Source: Halorussus rarus (GTDB lineage: Archaea; Halobacteriota; Halobacteria; Halobacteriales; Haladaptataceae). From it: 64,000 nt of DNA. The notes under the pieces are model-generated. The model was not told where the DNA came from, searched no databases, and was given only the letters and a program-made list of their open reading frames with translations. The DNA is taken from assembly GCF_003369835.1 (NCBI RefSeq), contig NZ_QPMJ01000002.1:1178001-1242000 (forward strand). The letters run 5' to 3'. Below are positions 8,226-17,167 of this stretch, piece after piece. Within the stretch, counting starts at the first letter, position 1, and each line of letters begins with the position of its first letter. The position numbers and the translations under genes were made by a program.

Positions 8226-9359
8226 TCACGCCACCCTCGTCTCGGTGAGTTCGATGCCGCGGTCGGCGAGCTCGGCCGCGAACTGCTCGGGGTCGAGCAG
8301 TTGCTCGGGCGGCTTGGCGCCGGTGTCGAGGGCCTCGCCCGCGCCGACGACCTGGGCCGCGACGCCCATCGGGACGCCGGTCCAGACCGCGGTGGCCTTC
8401 AGCCCCCAGTCGTCGAGCCGCGACTCGACGACCACGCTCGACCGATAGTGAGCCGGTTCGCCGTCCTCCTCGCCGGTCACGTCGACCTTGAACGACTTCC
8501 ATTCCTCGACCGCGCCGGGCTTGGGCTGGCGGTCGAGGTGCCAGTCGAGGAACTCCCGGGGGCTGAACTCCGCACCCTTGAACTCGACCCCCTCCTCGCT
8601 GGTGAGGTTCAGGCCGATGAGCACGTCGCAGATGTTCACGAGGTCCGGCGAGAACGCGACGCGGAAGTCGACCGTCTCGACGCCCTCGAAGGTGTAGGGC
8701 ATCGTCGCGAGCTCGGAGTGGATGCTGTGGAACCCCTCGACCTCGCCCACGGGGTCGGGCATCGTGTACGTCTCGCGGCCCGAGAGCGGGTCGAGTTCGC
8801 GGTACTCGCCGTCCTCCCAGACGATGGGGTTCATCGTGAGCTCGTCGAGGATGGTCTTCGCCGAGTAGGCGAACCCCTCGCCGCCGCCCTTCGCGCCGGT
8901 CCGGATGTGGATCTCGTCGACCCGGTCGAGGTGGGCCGCGCTCCGGGCGGTCGCGACGTTCGTGAGGCCCGGGCTCGCGCCGATTCCCAGGACGGCGGTC
9001 AGCCCCGCCTCGTCGAACCGCTCGTCGAGCTCGAGCTGGTCCTGGGTCGTGTGGTAGAGCCCGCCCAGGTCGAGGTAGTGGGCGTCGGCCTCGAGGCAGG
9101 CCTCCATCACGTCGACGTTGAACGCGTAGGGGAGCGCGTTCGCCACCACGTCCGCGTCCGAGAGGAGGTCGACGAGCGCCTCGTCGTCGGTGACGTCCAC
9201 GTCGGCGACCTCGACGTCGCCGGGGAGGTCGGCCGCGAGTTCCTCGGCCGACTCGACGTCGGCGTCGGCGATGGTCAGGTCGGCGTCGCTGTTCTCCGCG
9301 AGTTCGTGGGACGTGGCGCGACCCATCGCGCCGCATCCGCCGAGTGCGATTACGTGCAT
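8226..9359 (-). CDS. Saccharopine/lysine-6-dehydrogenase-like oxidoreductase
   Basis: 377 residues. The N-terminus carries a Rossmann motif (ALGGCGAMGRA) as in saccharopine dehydrogenase, carboxynorspermidine dehydrogenase and lysine 6-dehydrogenase; the family hallmark GASPGLTNV follows in the middle, and the C-terminal half is the substrate domain. The start is the ATG at 9357-9359, which shares one base with the TGA of the preceding aldehyde dehydrogenase, so translation is probably coupled. The partner suggests a product that is an amino-aldehyde: for example allysine made by lysine 6-dehydrogenase and oxidised by the coupled ALDH (inference). Carboxynorspermidine reduction is the main alternative. 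Confidence 0.75.
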   Translation of the reverse strand: MHVIALGGCGAMGRATSHELAENSDADLTIADADVESAEELAADLPGDVEVADVDVTDDEALVDLLSDADVVANALPYAFNVDVMEACLEADAHYLDLGGLYHTTQDQLELDERFDEAGLTAVLGIGASPGLTNVATARSAAHLDRVDEIHIRTGAKGGGEGFAYSAKTILDELTMNPIVWEDGEYRELDPLSGRETYTMPDPVGEVEGFHSIHSELATMPYTFEGVETVDFRVAFSPDLVNICDVLIGLNLTSEEGVEFKGAEFSPREFLDWHLDRQPKPGAVEEWKSFKVDVTGEEDGEPAHYRSSVVVESRLDDWGLKATAVWTGVPMGVAAQVVGAGEALDTGAKPPEQLLDPEQFAAELADRGIELTETRVA

Positions 9360-10783
9360 CAGTAGTCCTTGTAGTTCATCATGACCGCCTTCGTCTGGGT
9401 CATCGCTTCGAGGTGCCACTTGCTGCCGTACCGGCCGCCCGAGCCGCTCTCGCCGTAGCCGCCGAACGGGAGCAGTCGCTCCCAGTAGTTGTTGGTCTCG
9501 TTGACGAACACGCCGCCGGCCTTGAGCCGGTCGGCCGCGTCGTGGGCGCGTTCGAGCGAGTCGGTGAAGATGGCCGCCTGGAGGCCGTACTGCGACCGGT
9601 TCGCGATGTCGATGGCCTCGTCGTAGTCTCGCGCGGTGATGACCGGCGTCACCGGTCCGAACGTCTCCTCGCGGGCGACGTCCATCTCCTCGGTCACGCC
9701 GTCGAGCACCGCGGGGTCGTAGAACAGGCCGTCGGTGTCACCGCCGGTCAACAGCTCCGCGCCCCGCTCGACCGCGCCGTCGACGTGGTCGACGACCTTC
9801 CGCTGGATGCGCTCGCTCACCATCGGCCCGACGTCGGTCCCCTCCTCGAAGGGGTCGCCGAGTTCGAGGCCCTCGGTCTTCTCGACCACCGCGTCGACCA
9901 GGTCGTCGTGGACCCCCTCGGTCGCGATGACCCGCTCGGTGCCGCAGCAGACCTGGCCGGCGTTCCAGTTGCTGCCCGTCACGATGCTCTCGGCGGCGTG
10001 GTCGACGTCGGCGTCGTCGAGCACGAGGATGGGGTCCTTCCCGCCCATCTCCAGCAGGCACTGGGCGTTGCGCTCGGCCGCGGTCTTCGCGATCTGCTGG
10101 CCGACCTCGGTGCTACCGGTGAACGCGATGAGCCGGACGTCCCGGTGTTCGACCAGCGCCTGCCCGGTCTCGCCCGCGCCCGTGACGAGGTTGAACGCGC
10201 CGTCCGGGAGGCTCGACTGGTCGAACGCCTCCGCGATGTGGTAGGCGGTCAGCGGCGTCTCCTCGGCGGGCTTGAACACCACGGGGTTCGCGGTGGCGAT
10301 GGCCGAGTAGATGGAGCCGCCCGGCACCTCCAGCGGGAAGTTCCACGGGCTGATGACCGCACAGGGGCCGTAGGGCTCGCGCTGGGTGTAGGCGAACCGG
10401 CCGCGGAACTCCGAGGGCACCACGTCGCCGAACAGCCGGATGGCGTCGTGGGCGTAGTCGTCGCTGGACTCGATGACGTACTCGGTCTCGTCGTAGGACT
10501 CGTGGAGCGGCTTGCCCTCCTCGCGGGTGATGCCCTCCGCGATCTCGTCCTCGTTGGCCTCGAAGTAGTCGGTCACCTCGTCGAGCACCGCCGCCCGCTC
10601 GAAGGCGGTCATCGCCTCGAGATCGCGTTGGGCGCGGCGGGCCGCCTCGACCGCCTTCCGGACGTCCTGTCCGGAGCCGGCCGGGACGGTGTCGATGACC
10701 TCCCCGTCGACGGGCGAGTCGACCTCGATGCCCTCGCTGGCCTCGGCGTCGACCCACTCGCCGTCTATGTAGAGCTGTCTCAT
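9359..10783 (-). CDS. NAD(P)-dependent aldehyde dehydrogenase (semialdehyde type)
   Basis: 474 residues, canonical ALDH fold: SPWNFPLEVP in the coenzyme loop, FTGSTEVGQ, catalytic Glu in LEMGGKDP, nucleophile in GQVCCGTE (Cys279), and ETFGPVTPV. Length and motifs fit succinate-semialdehyde, glutarate-semialdehyde or allysine dehydrogenases. First gene of the unit 9359-8226-6731, with a one-base stop/start overlap to the next gene. Upstream 10784-11031 is non-coding and holds the likely promoter with an AAATCTTT/AAAGATTT inverted pair. Substrate cannot be fixed by sequence reading; the coupled saccharopine-type dehydrogenase makes allysine an attractive candidate. Confidence 0.85.
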   Translation of the reverse strand: MRQLYIDGEWVDAEASEGIEVDSPVDGEVIDTVPAGSGQDVRKAVEAARRAQRDLEAMTAFERAAVLDEVTDYFEANEDEIAEGITREEGKPLHESYDETEYVIESSDDYAHDAIRLFGDVVPSEFRGRFAYTQREPYGPCAVISPWNFPLEVPGGSIYSAIATANPVVFKPAEETPLTAYHIAEAFDQSSLPDGAFNLVTGAGETGQALVEHRDVRLIAFTGSTEVGQQIAKTAAERNAQCLLEMGGKDPILVLDDADVDHAAESIVTGSNWNAGQVCCGTERVIATEGVHDDLVDAVVEKTEGLELGDPFEEGTDVGPMVSERIQRKVVDHVDGAVERGAELLTGGDTDGLFYDPAVLDGVTEEMDVAREETFGPVTPVITARDYDEAIDIANRSQYGLQAAIFTDSLERAHDAADRLKAGGVFVNETNNYWERLLPFGGYGESGSGGRYGSKWHLEAMTQTKAVMMNYKDY

Positions 10784-10819
10784 GCGTGAGTCACTCTATC
10801 GAATGGCGACGCGGGCCAA

Positions 10820-10858
10820 AAATCTTTCTGAAAAACCGGGTGTTATCCGCAAAGATTT
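10820..10858. promoter_or_regulatory. AAATCTTT...AAAGATTT inverted pair in the ALDH promoter region
   Basis: Perfect 8-bp arms at 10820-10827 and 10851-10858, 37-75 bp upstream of the aldehyde dehydrogenase start at 10783. The right-arm octamer AAAGATTT recurs before the aminotransferase gene at 19442-19449. Confidence 0.35.
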
Positions 10859-11031
10859 CGGCGGCGGTCGCGTCGGCTCGGTTTCAGCAGCGTCGAGGTG
10901 ACGGTGCACCGCGTCGGGGACTCGCCGCGCTCGGCCGATCGCGTCGGACGCTGCGGTGGCCGTGTGCCGAGGCCGGCGTTCGATAAAACCACTGCGGAGC
11001 GAGAAGCGAGTGGAAGAACCTTCGGCGCCCG

Positions 11032-12543
11032 TCAGAGCGACGGGTCGTCGAGCGCCAGGTTGACCGACTTGCTCTGCGTGTACTCCGAGAGCGCCTCCTT
11101 CCCGCACTCCCGGCCGATGCCCGACTGCTTGAACCCGCCGAACGGGGTGCCGGGGACGGTGCCGAAGTACTGGTTCACCCAGATGCTCCCGGCCTCGACG
11201 TCGGCGGCGGCCCGGTGGGCCCGGGAGGCGTCGCTCGTGAAGACGCCGGCGGTCAGCCCGTAGGTCACGTCGTTGGCGATCTCGATGGCCTCCTCGTACG
11301 TCGAGTAGGTCGTGACGAACTGGACCGGCCCGAACACCTCCTCCCGGGCGATGCGCATCTCGGGGTCGACGTCGCCGAAGACAGTGGGTTCGACGTAGTA
11401 GCCGTCGGCGAGTTCGTCGTCGTCCGGTCGGCCGCCGCCGGTCAGGACCGTCGCGCCCTCCTCCCTGCCGAGGTCGAGGTACTCCTCGACCTTCTCGCGG
11501 TGGGCCGCGTAGCAGAGCGGCCCCTGGTTGGCGTCCTGCAGCGGGTCGCCCACCGACCGGGACTCGACCGCGTCGAGGTAGCGGTCGAGGAACTCGTCCT
11601 CGATGTCCTCGTGGACGAGGATACGGGTCCCAGAGTCGCACGACTGGCCGTTGTTGTAGAGGCCCGCGACCGCCGCGGTCTCGGCCGCCGACTCGAGGTC
11701 GGCGTCCGGGAACACCACGAACGGGTTCTTCCCGCCGAGTTCGAGCGTGACCGGCGTCACGTCGGCCGCGGCCGCCCGCATGACCTCCCGGCCGACCGGG
11801 ACCGACCCCGTGAACGACACCTTGCGGATGCGGTCGTGGCCCGCGACGGCCGCACCGGCCTCGTCGCCGAAGCCGGGAACGACGTTCAGCACGCCGTCGG
11901 GCAGGATGCCCTCGGCCAGCTGGGCCGCCCGGACCACCGCGAGCGGGGCCTGCTCGGCGGGCTTGGTGACGGAGGTGTTGCCGGTCGCGAGCGCCGCGCC
12001 GACCTTCCACCCCATCAGGAGGACGGGGTAGTTCCACGGGAGGATCTGGCCGGTCGCGCCGTACGGTTCGCGCCGGACGTACGCGAACGAGTCGTCGCCG
12101 ACGTCGGGCACCGACCCCTCCTCGCCGACCGCCGCCGCGGCGTAGTACTCGAAGAAGTCGATGCCGGTCTCCGCGTCGGCCTTCGCGGCGTAGAGGGGCT
12201 TGCCGACCTCCAGCGTCTCGAGGAGCGCGAGCTCGTCGAGGTGGTCCCGGAGGACGCTCGCCCACTCCCGGATGCGGTCGCCCCGCTCCGTCGCGGTCAA
12301 CTCGGCCCACTCGCCGTCGGCGGCGGCCTCGGCTGCCGCCACCGCGGCGTCGACGTCGGCCCCGCGCCCGCGGGCCACCTCGGCGATGGGGGCGCCGACC
12401 GCCGGGTCCTCGGGCGCGAACGTCTCGCCGCCGGCCGCCGCGGCGGTCTCGCCGTCGACGACGAGGCCGAACTCGACGCCGTCGGTCGCTGCTTCGATTG
12501 CCGATTCGTGATTCGCCTGGAGTGAGTCGTCGTACGCTGTCAT
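11032..12543 (-). CDS. Betaine/aminobutyraldehyde-type aldehyde dehydrogenase
   Basis: 503 residues. ALDH motifs in order: LPWNYPVLLMGWK, FTGSVPVGRE, LELGGKNP, nucleophile in NNGQSCDSGTR (Cys302), EVFGPVQFV, and GGFKQSGIGRECGKEAL near the end. This set is typical of the betaine-aldehyde/4-aminobutyraldehyde/4-trimethylaminobutyraldehyde group, which oxidises amino-aldehydes produced from putrescine and related amines. It lies 118 bp downstream of potA on the same strand, so it may be read with the importer; the gap contains short tandem repeats. A second promoter within that gap cannot be excluded. Oxidation of an amino-aldehyde derived from the imported substrate is the best guess. Confidence 0.85.
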   Translation of the reverse strand: MTAYDDSLQANHESAIEAATDGVEFGLVVDGETAAAAGGETFAPEDPAVGAPIAEVARGRGADVDAAVAAAEAAADGEWAELTATERGDRIREWASVLRDHLDELALLETLEVGKPLYAAKADAETGIDFFEYYAAAAVGEEGSVPDVGDDSFAYVRREPYGATGQILPWNYPVLLMGWKVGAALATGNTSVTKPAEQAPLAVVRAAQLAEGILPDGVLNVVPGFGDEAGAAVAGHDRIRKVSFTGSVPVGREVMRAAAADVTPVTLELGGKNPFVVFPDADLESAAETAAVAGLYNNGQSCDSGTRILVHEDIEDEFLDRYLDAVESRSVGDPLQDANQGPLCYAAHREKVEEYLDLGREEGATVLTGGGRPDDDELADGYYVEPTVFGDVDPEMRIAREEVFGPVQFVTTYSTYEEAIEIANDVTYGLTAGVFTSDASRAHRAAADVEAGSIWVNQYFGTVPGTPFGGFKQSGIGRECGKEALSEYTQSKSVNLALDDPSL

Positions 12544-12570
12544 GGGAATGCTGTCGTCGGGAAAAGTTTC

Positions 12571-12650
12571 GTGCGGTCGGGGTGCTTCGAGTGCTGTGCG
12601 GTTGGTTGGGGGTGCTTCGATCGGTGTGCGGTCGGGGTGGTTCGAGCGCT
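12571..12650. repeat. Three imperfect tandem repeats between potA and an aldehyde dehydrogenase gene
   Basis: Units starting GTGCGGT occur at 12571, 12596 and 12626 (25, 30 and 25 bp), each ending in a TTCGA-containing segment. The first and third differ at only a few positions. The gap is otherwise featureless. Confidence 0.6.
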
Positions 12651-12661
12651 GCGCGTCGGTC

Positions 12662-13864
12662 TCACTTCGTCAGCACGACCACGTTGTCGGTCGTCCAGCC
12701 GACCGTCACGGTCCGGCCGGTCGAGAGGTAGTCGCCGCGGTCGGTTATCTGCATGTCGACTGTGAGCATCTGGCCGTTGTCGAGCCGCACCTCGAACTTC
12801 CCGAAGTTGCCCTTGTAGATCTCGTCGACGACCTCGGCCTCGAACTCGTTGGCCAGGCCGCCGGCCTCGGGGCCGAGCCGGATCTTCTCGGGTCTGACCG
12901 CGAACGAGACCTCGCCCGACGCCTCGGGCTCGGACGGGACCCGGAACTCGAGGCCGTCGCGCTCGACGACCGCCCCGTCGTTCGTCTCGGCGTAGTCGCC
13001 CCGGACCAGGTTGGTCTCGCCGATGAAGTCGGCGACGAACTCGGTCTCGGGCTCCTCGTAGATCTCGGTCGCCGACCCGAGCTGTTCGAGCTGGCCGTCG
13101 TTCATCACGGCGATCTCGTCGCTCATCGTCAGCGCCTCCTCCTGGTCGTGGGTGACGTAGACGAAGGTCGTCCCCAGCTCCTCCTGGAGGTTCTTCAGCT
13201 CGACCTGCATGTTCTTCCGGAGCTTGAGGTCGAGCGCACCGAGCGGCTCGTCGAGCAGCAGTACGGTCGGTTCGGTGACCAGCGCCCGCGCGAGCGCGAC
13301 CCGCTGCTGCTGGCCGCCCGACAGCTCCGAGATGTCCCGGTCCTGGAAGCCGGGGAGCTCGACGAGTTCGAGCACCTCGGCCACCCGGGCCTCGATCTCC
13401 TCGCCGCCGGTCCGGCTGACCAGCCGGCCGAGCGCGCCGCGCACGCCGCTCCGGCTCGCGGTCGCGGTCCCGCCGTCGGGCGCCGTCGCCCGGGCGTCGC
13501 CGTCCGCGTCCGCGCCGGCCCGCGTCGCGTTGCGCTCCTCGGGGAGCCCCTGCATCTGGAGGCCGAACGCGACGTTCTCGCCCACGGTCATGTGGGGGAA
13601 CAGCGCGTACGACTGGAACACCATGCTGGTGTCGCGCTCGAACGGCGGGACGTCGTTGACCCGCTCGCCGCGGATGGACACCTCGCCCTCGGTGGGGGTC
13701 TCGAACCCGTCGATGCACCGGAGCAGCGTCGTCTTGCCGCAGCCCGAGGGGCCGAGCAGGGTGAGGAACTTCCCCTCCTCGATGTCGATGCTCACGTCGT
13801 CCACGGCGACCACGTCGCCGAACCGCTTGGTGACGCCGTCGAGCCGAACGTCGTAGTCAGTCAT
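12662..13864 (-). CDS. potA: ABC transporter ATP-binding protein, polyamine type (PotA)
   Basis: 400 residues. It powers the importer formed with the two permeases and the lipoprotein. Walker A GPSGCGKT (38-45), Q-loop FQSYALFPHM, signature LSGGQQQR, Walker B LLLDEPLGALD, H-loop THDQ, then a C-terminal TOBE-like regulatory domain (about 290-400). An Ala/Thr/Asp-rich insertion of roughly 40 residues sits in the helical domain (about 107-150) between Q-loop and signature, absent from typical PotA proteins. The ATG at 13862-13864 follows the stop of the binding-protein gene by three bases. Last transport gene of the operon potB-potC-potD-potA. Confidence 0.92.
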   Translation of the reverse strand: MTDYDVRLDGVTKRFGDVVAVDDVSIDIEEGKFLTLLGPSGCGKTTLLRCIDGFETPTEGEVSIRGERVNDVPPFERDTSMVFQSYALFPHMTVGENVAFGLQMQGLPEERNATRAGADADGDARATAPDGGTATASRSGVRGALGRLVSRTGGEEIEARVAEVLELVELPGFQDRDISELSGGQQQRVALARALVTEPTVLLLDEPLGALDLKLRKNMQVELKNLQEELGTTFVYVTHDQEEALTMSDEIAVMNDGQLEQLGSATEIYEEPETEFVADFIGETNLVRGDYAETNDGAVVERDGLEFRVPSEPEASGEVSFAVRPEKIRLGPEAGGLANEFEAEVVDEIYKGNFGKFEVRLDNGQMLTVDMQITDRGDYLSTGRTVTVGWTTDNVVVLTK

Positions 13865-13867
13865 CGG

Positions 13868-15088
13868 TCAGGCGTTCTGGATCTCGGTCCACGCCCGACT
13901 GTATATCTGGGTGGCCTGTCCGATGTTCTGGATGTACTCGAGCTGGTCCATCGTCTGGTCGTCGGGGTAGATGCTCTCGTTGTCGAGGATGTCCCCGCTG
14001 ATGTGCTGCTCGGCCGCCTGGTTGGGGCTGCCGTAGTACGTCCAGTTGGTGATGGCCGCGCCGACCTGGGCGTTGAGGTAGTAGTTCATGAACGCGTGGG
14101 CCGCGTTCGGGTTCTTCGCCTGCTTGGTGAGCGCCCCGTTGTCCACCCAGATGACGCCGCCCTCGTCGGGGACGACGTAGTTGATGGGCGAGGAGCCGTC
14201 GCTGTACGTCTCCCAGTACGCCTGGAACGCGGCGCCGGACCAGGCGTGGACCGGGCTGGCCTGCTCGTTGATGAGGTTGACGGTGGTGTTCGAGGAGTCG
14301 TAGGTCTTCAGCAGGTCCTTCTGCTCGATGAGCAGCTCCTTGGCCTCCTCGATCTTGGCCTCGTCTTTGGTGTTGAGCGAGTAGCCGAGCCGCTTGAGGG
14401 TCGCGCCGATGGTCTCGCGCATGTCGTTGAGCATCGTCATCTGGCCCTTCCACTCGCTGTTCCACATCGCCTCCCACGAGTTGATGGAGACGTCCCCGCC
14501 CAGCATGTTGGCGTTGTACGCGATGCCGCTGGTCCCCCACTGGTAGGGGACCGAGTACAGGCCGGGGTCCGGGTCGTACGGCGTCCCCGTAAACTGGTCC
14601 GAGAGGTTGCCGAGGTTCGGAATCTTCGCCTCGTCGATCTGCTGGACCATATCCTGGCTCACCAGGACGTTTATCATGTAGTCGCTCGGGAAGATCAGGT
14701 CGTACTGGCTCGTCCCGCCCGCCTTCAGCTTGTTGAACATCTCCTCGTTGGAGGCGTAGTTCGAGACGTTGACCTTCACGCCGTAGGCCTGCTCGAAGTC
14801 CTGGACCGTGCCGTCGGGCCAGTAGTCGCCCCACTGGAAGATGTTGAGCTGGTTCTCGAGCTCGTAGTCGAGCTCCTGCAGGCCGTACTTCTCGCGCGGG
14901 TTCGACGACCCCGCCGTCGTGGTGTCCGACCCGGCAGTCGTGGTGTCGGCCTCGGTCGTGGTCGTCGACTGCCCCTCGCCGTCGCCGCCCGTGCAGCCCG
15001 CGAGCCCGGTCAGTCCGACCGCGGCCAGCGAGCCGGTCGTCTTGAGGAACCGCCGTCTGTCGCCTTGGTTGGAATTTTGCTTGCCCAT
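13868..15088 (-). CDS. potD: Polyamine-type ABC transporter substrate-binding lipoprotein (PotD)
   Basis: 406 residues from the internal ATG at 15086-15088, nine codons inside the longest frame, which puts the Tat motif DRRRFLK near the N-terminus and the lipobox LAGC about 20 residues later. After the Cys comes a Thr-rich tether, then a type-I/II periplasmic-binding fold with the PotD-like stretches YWPDGT, FEQAYGVKV and PYQWGTSGIAYN. The ligand is probably a polyamine or related cationic compound, but specificity cannot be read directly. Exported folded by Tat and anchored by lipid outside the membrane. Gene lies 82 bp after potC; the gap has an AT-rich stretch and may carry an internal promoter. 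Confidence 0.9.
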   Translation of the reverse strand: MGKQNSNQGDRRRFLKTTGSLAAVGLTGLAGCTGGDGEGQSTTTTEADTTTAGSDTTTAGSSNPREKYGLQELDYELENQLNIFQWGDYWPDGTVQDFEQAYGVKVNVSNYASNEEMFNKLKAGGTSQYDLIFPSDYMINVLVSQDMVQQIDEAKIPNLGNLSDQFTGTPYDPDPGLYSVPYQWGTSGIAYNANMLGGDVSINSWEAMWNSEWKGQMTMLNDMRETIGATLKRLGYSLNTKDEAKIEEAKELLIEQKDLLKTYDSSNTTVNLINEQASPVHAWSGAAFQAYWETYSDGSSPINYVVPDEGGVIWVDNGALTKQAKNPNAAHAFMNYYLNAQVGAAITNWTYYGSPNQAAEQHISGDILDNESIYPDDQTMDQLEYIQNIGQATQIYSRAWTEIQNA

Positions 15089-15170
15089 CTGTATCACACC
15101 ATCTCTTTCGGTCAAAGGCGGGTCTTTGACATAAAGATTGTGGAGAAATACGACCGAATCCGAAATTTTT

Positions 15171-16019
15171 CTACCAGATGGGGCCCTCGAACCATTGGGC
15201 GACCGCCACGATACCCATTGTGACCACGATGATGAGCGCGGCGACGACGTTCACGCCGGGCGTGATGCCCTGCCGGACCATCGAGAAGAAGAAGATCGGC
15301 AGGGTGTTCTGGTTGCCGATGATGAAGAACGTCACCACGAAGTCGTCGAAGCTCATCGCGAACGCCAGCAGCGCGCCGGCCATGATGCCGGGCTTGAGCA
15401 GCGGAAGGGTGACGTACCGGAACGTCTCGAGCTCGTTCGCCCCGAGGTCCTTGGCGGCCTCCTCGAGGGTCTCGTCGAAGCTCTGGAGCCGCGCGAGCAC
15501 CACGATGGTCACGAAGCTGATGTCGAACGCGATGTGACCGATGGCCGCGGTGTGGAGCCCGAGCGACATCCCGACGATGTTGAAGAACAGCAGCAGCGAG
15601 ATGCCCATCACGATGCTGGGGATGATGATGGGCATGTAGACGACGCCCGTGAACAGCCCCTTGCCCGGGAACTCGTAGCGGTTCAGCGCGAACGCCAGCA
15701 TCGTCCCGAAGACGACGCTCACGACGACGGTGACCACCGCGATCTCGACCGAGTGGACAAGCGCCGAGAACGCGGCGTCGGGGTTGACCCGCGCGACCGT
15801 GTTGCCGGCGAGCAGGTCGGCGTACCACTCGGTCGTGAACCCCTGCCAGACCAGCGCGTACCGCGAGTCGTTGAACGACAGCGCGATGAGGACCGCGATG
15901 GGGACGTAGAGGAACAGGTAGACCAGCGCCGCCTCCAGCGCGAGCAGCGGTCCGCTCCAGTCGAACACCCGCGACCGGAGCCGGGCGAGCAGGCCCCGGT
16001 TGTCGGTTCCGACGCTCAC
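15171..16019 (-). CDS. potC: ABC transporter permease, polyamine type (PotC)
   Basis: 282 residues with six predicted membrane helices and the EAA loop LEEAAKDLGANELETFRYVTLPLL that contacts PotA. GTG start at 16017-16019 overlaps the potB stop in a GTGA arrangement, a strong sign of translational coupling. Forms the channel with PotB in the cytoplasmic membrane. Confidence 0.9.
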   Translation of the reverse strand: MSVGTDNRGLLARLRSRVFDWSGPLLALEAALVYLFLYVPIAVLIALSFNDSRYALVWQGFTTEWYADLLAGNTVARVNPDAAFSALVHSVEIAVVTVVVSVVFGTMLAFALNRYEFPGKGLFTGVVYMPIIIPSIVMGISLLLFFNIVGMSLGLHTAAIGHIAFDISFVTIVVLARLQSFDETLEEAAKDLGANELETFRYVTLPLLKPGIMAGALLAFAMSFDDFVVTFFIIGNQNTLPIFFFSMVRQGITPGVNVVAALIIVVTMGIVAVAQWFEGPIW

Positions 16020-17035
16020 GCGATATCAGCGCTCCCGTAGCGCTGGTAGACCGCGATGGCCAGCAGCATGATGCCCATCAGCGTGAACGACCCGGCCGCG
16101 CCCAGCGGCCAGTTGCCCGCGGCGCCGAACTGGTTGGCGATGAAGTTGCCGATCATCTGGCTGTTCGGTCCGCCGAGCAGGCCCGGGATGACGTAGGCGC
16201 CCGTGCTGGGGATGAACACCAGCAGGCTCCCGGCGATCACGCCGGGCATCGACAGCGGGAACACCACCCGCCGGAACGCCTGGAACTGGGTCGCGCCGAG
16301 GTCCATCGCGGCCTCCCGGAGCGTGAAGTCGATCTCCTCGATGCTCGCGTACACGGGCAGTATCATGAACGGGATCCAGATGTACACCAGCCCGACCATC
16401 ACCGCGAACCGGGAGTTCATCAGCGAGTCGCCCGCCGCGAACCACGGCAGGAATCCGAGCATGTTGGTGAGGATGCTGTTGCCCGACAGCAGGATCTGGA
16501 TGGCGTAGATGCGCACAAGGAAGGAGGCCCAGAACGGAAGGATGATGAGCACCAGCAGCAGGTCCTGGTACTCGTCGGGCGCGACCCGGCCCACGAAGTA
16601 CGCGACCGGGTAGCCGACGACGAACGAGATCACGGTCGCCAGCGCCCCGAAGCCGATGCTCTTTATGGTGAGCTGGACGTACGGCGTCGGCTCGCCCGCG
16701 GCCAGCTGGAACGACCCGGGGACGAAGGCTTCGATCGCCCACGCGACCGTCCACCAGGCCGCCTGGAGCACCGAGGCGTCGTCCGGGACGAAGAAGAGCC
16801 GGTACTGTTGGAGCCCGAGGTACTCGGGCGCGATGAGGACTTCTCCGAACGCGCCGCGCTGGCCGAAGCTGTAGTAGAACATCACGGCCAGGGGCACGAG
16901 GAAGAAGACGAGCAGCCAGAGCGCGCTCGGACCGGCGTTCAGGACCAGTCCGGTCCAGCGATTCCGTCGTAACCGCCGGAGGAGCGACGACCCGGACTCT
17001 CCCTCCCGCTCGCGGGTAGTGTGTTCGCTTGCCAT
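16016..17035 (-). CDS. potB: ABC transporter permease, polyamine type (PotB)
   Basis: 339 residues, charged N-terminal tail then six predicted membrane helices, and the EAA loop LREAAMDLGATQFQAFRRVVFPL. Periplasmic loop after the first helix is longer than in bacterial PotB. It is the first gene of the importer operon and faces the nitrilase gene divergently. The 132-bp gap holds a minus-strand CTTATTT box about 36 bp before this start and a short inverted repeat TCGGA-N5-TCCGA (17086-17100) that could bind a shared regulator, such as the Lrp-type protein encoded 1 kb away. Confidence 0.9.
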   Translation of the reverse strand: MASEHTTREREGESGSSLLRRLRRNRWTGLVLNAGPSALWLLVFFLVPLAVMFYYSFGQRGAFGEVLIAPEYLGLQQYRLFFVPDDASVLQAAWWTVAWAIEAFVPGSFQLAAGEPTPYVQLTIKSIGFGALATVISFVVGYPVAYFVGRVAPDEYQDLLLVLIILPFWASFLVRIYAIQILLSGNSILTNMLGFLPWFAAGDSLMNSRFAVMVGLVYIWIPFMILPVYASIEEIDFTLREAAMDLGATQFQAFRRVVFPLSMPGVIAGSLLVFIPSTGAYVIPGLLGGPNSQMIGNFIANQFGAAGNWPLGAAGSFTLMGIMLLAIAVYQRYGSADIA

Positions 17036-17085
17036 GCGTTCCTGTCACGCATCGTCGGCGCGTCCCGAAATAAGTTTTGCCCTAT

Positions 17086-17100
17086 TCGGAGATTGTCCGA
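17086..17100. promoter_or_regulatory. Inverted repeat in the potB/nitrilase divergent promoter region
   Basis: TCGGA and TCCGA arms with a 5-base spacer lie midway between the two divergent starts. Size and AT-rich flanks are compatible with an Lrp/AsnC half-site pair, but this is only a guess. Confidence 0.3.
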
Positions 17101-17167
17101 TGATCTTACCCTCGATAGCCGGAATCCAGACAAAGTTTTTGTTGCCGAGGCCAGTAGGTCCAGCAGG

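Noticed and set aside
12542-15223. 893-codon plus-strand open frame opposite potA and potD
   Set aside because: It spans two genes and their gap, has antisense-type composition and no motif; the minus-strand proteins are unambiguous.
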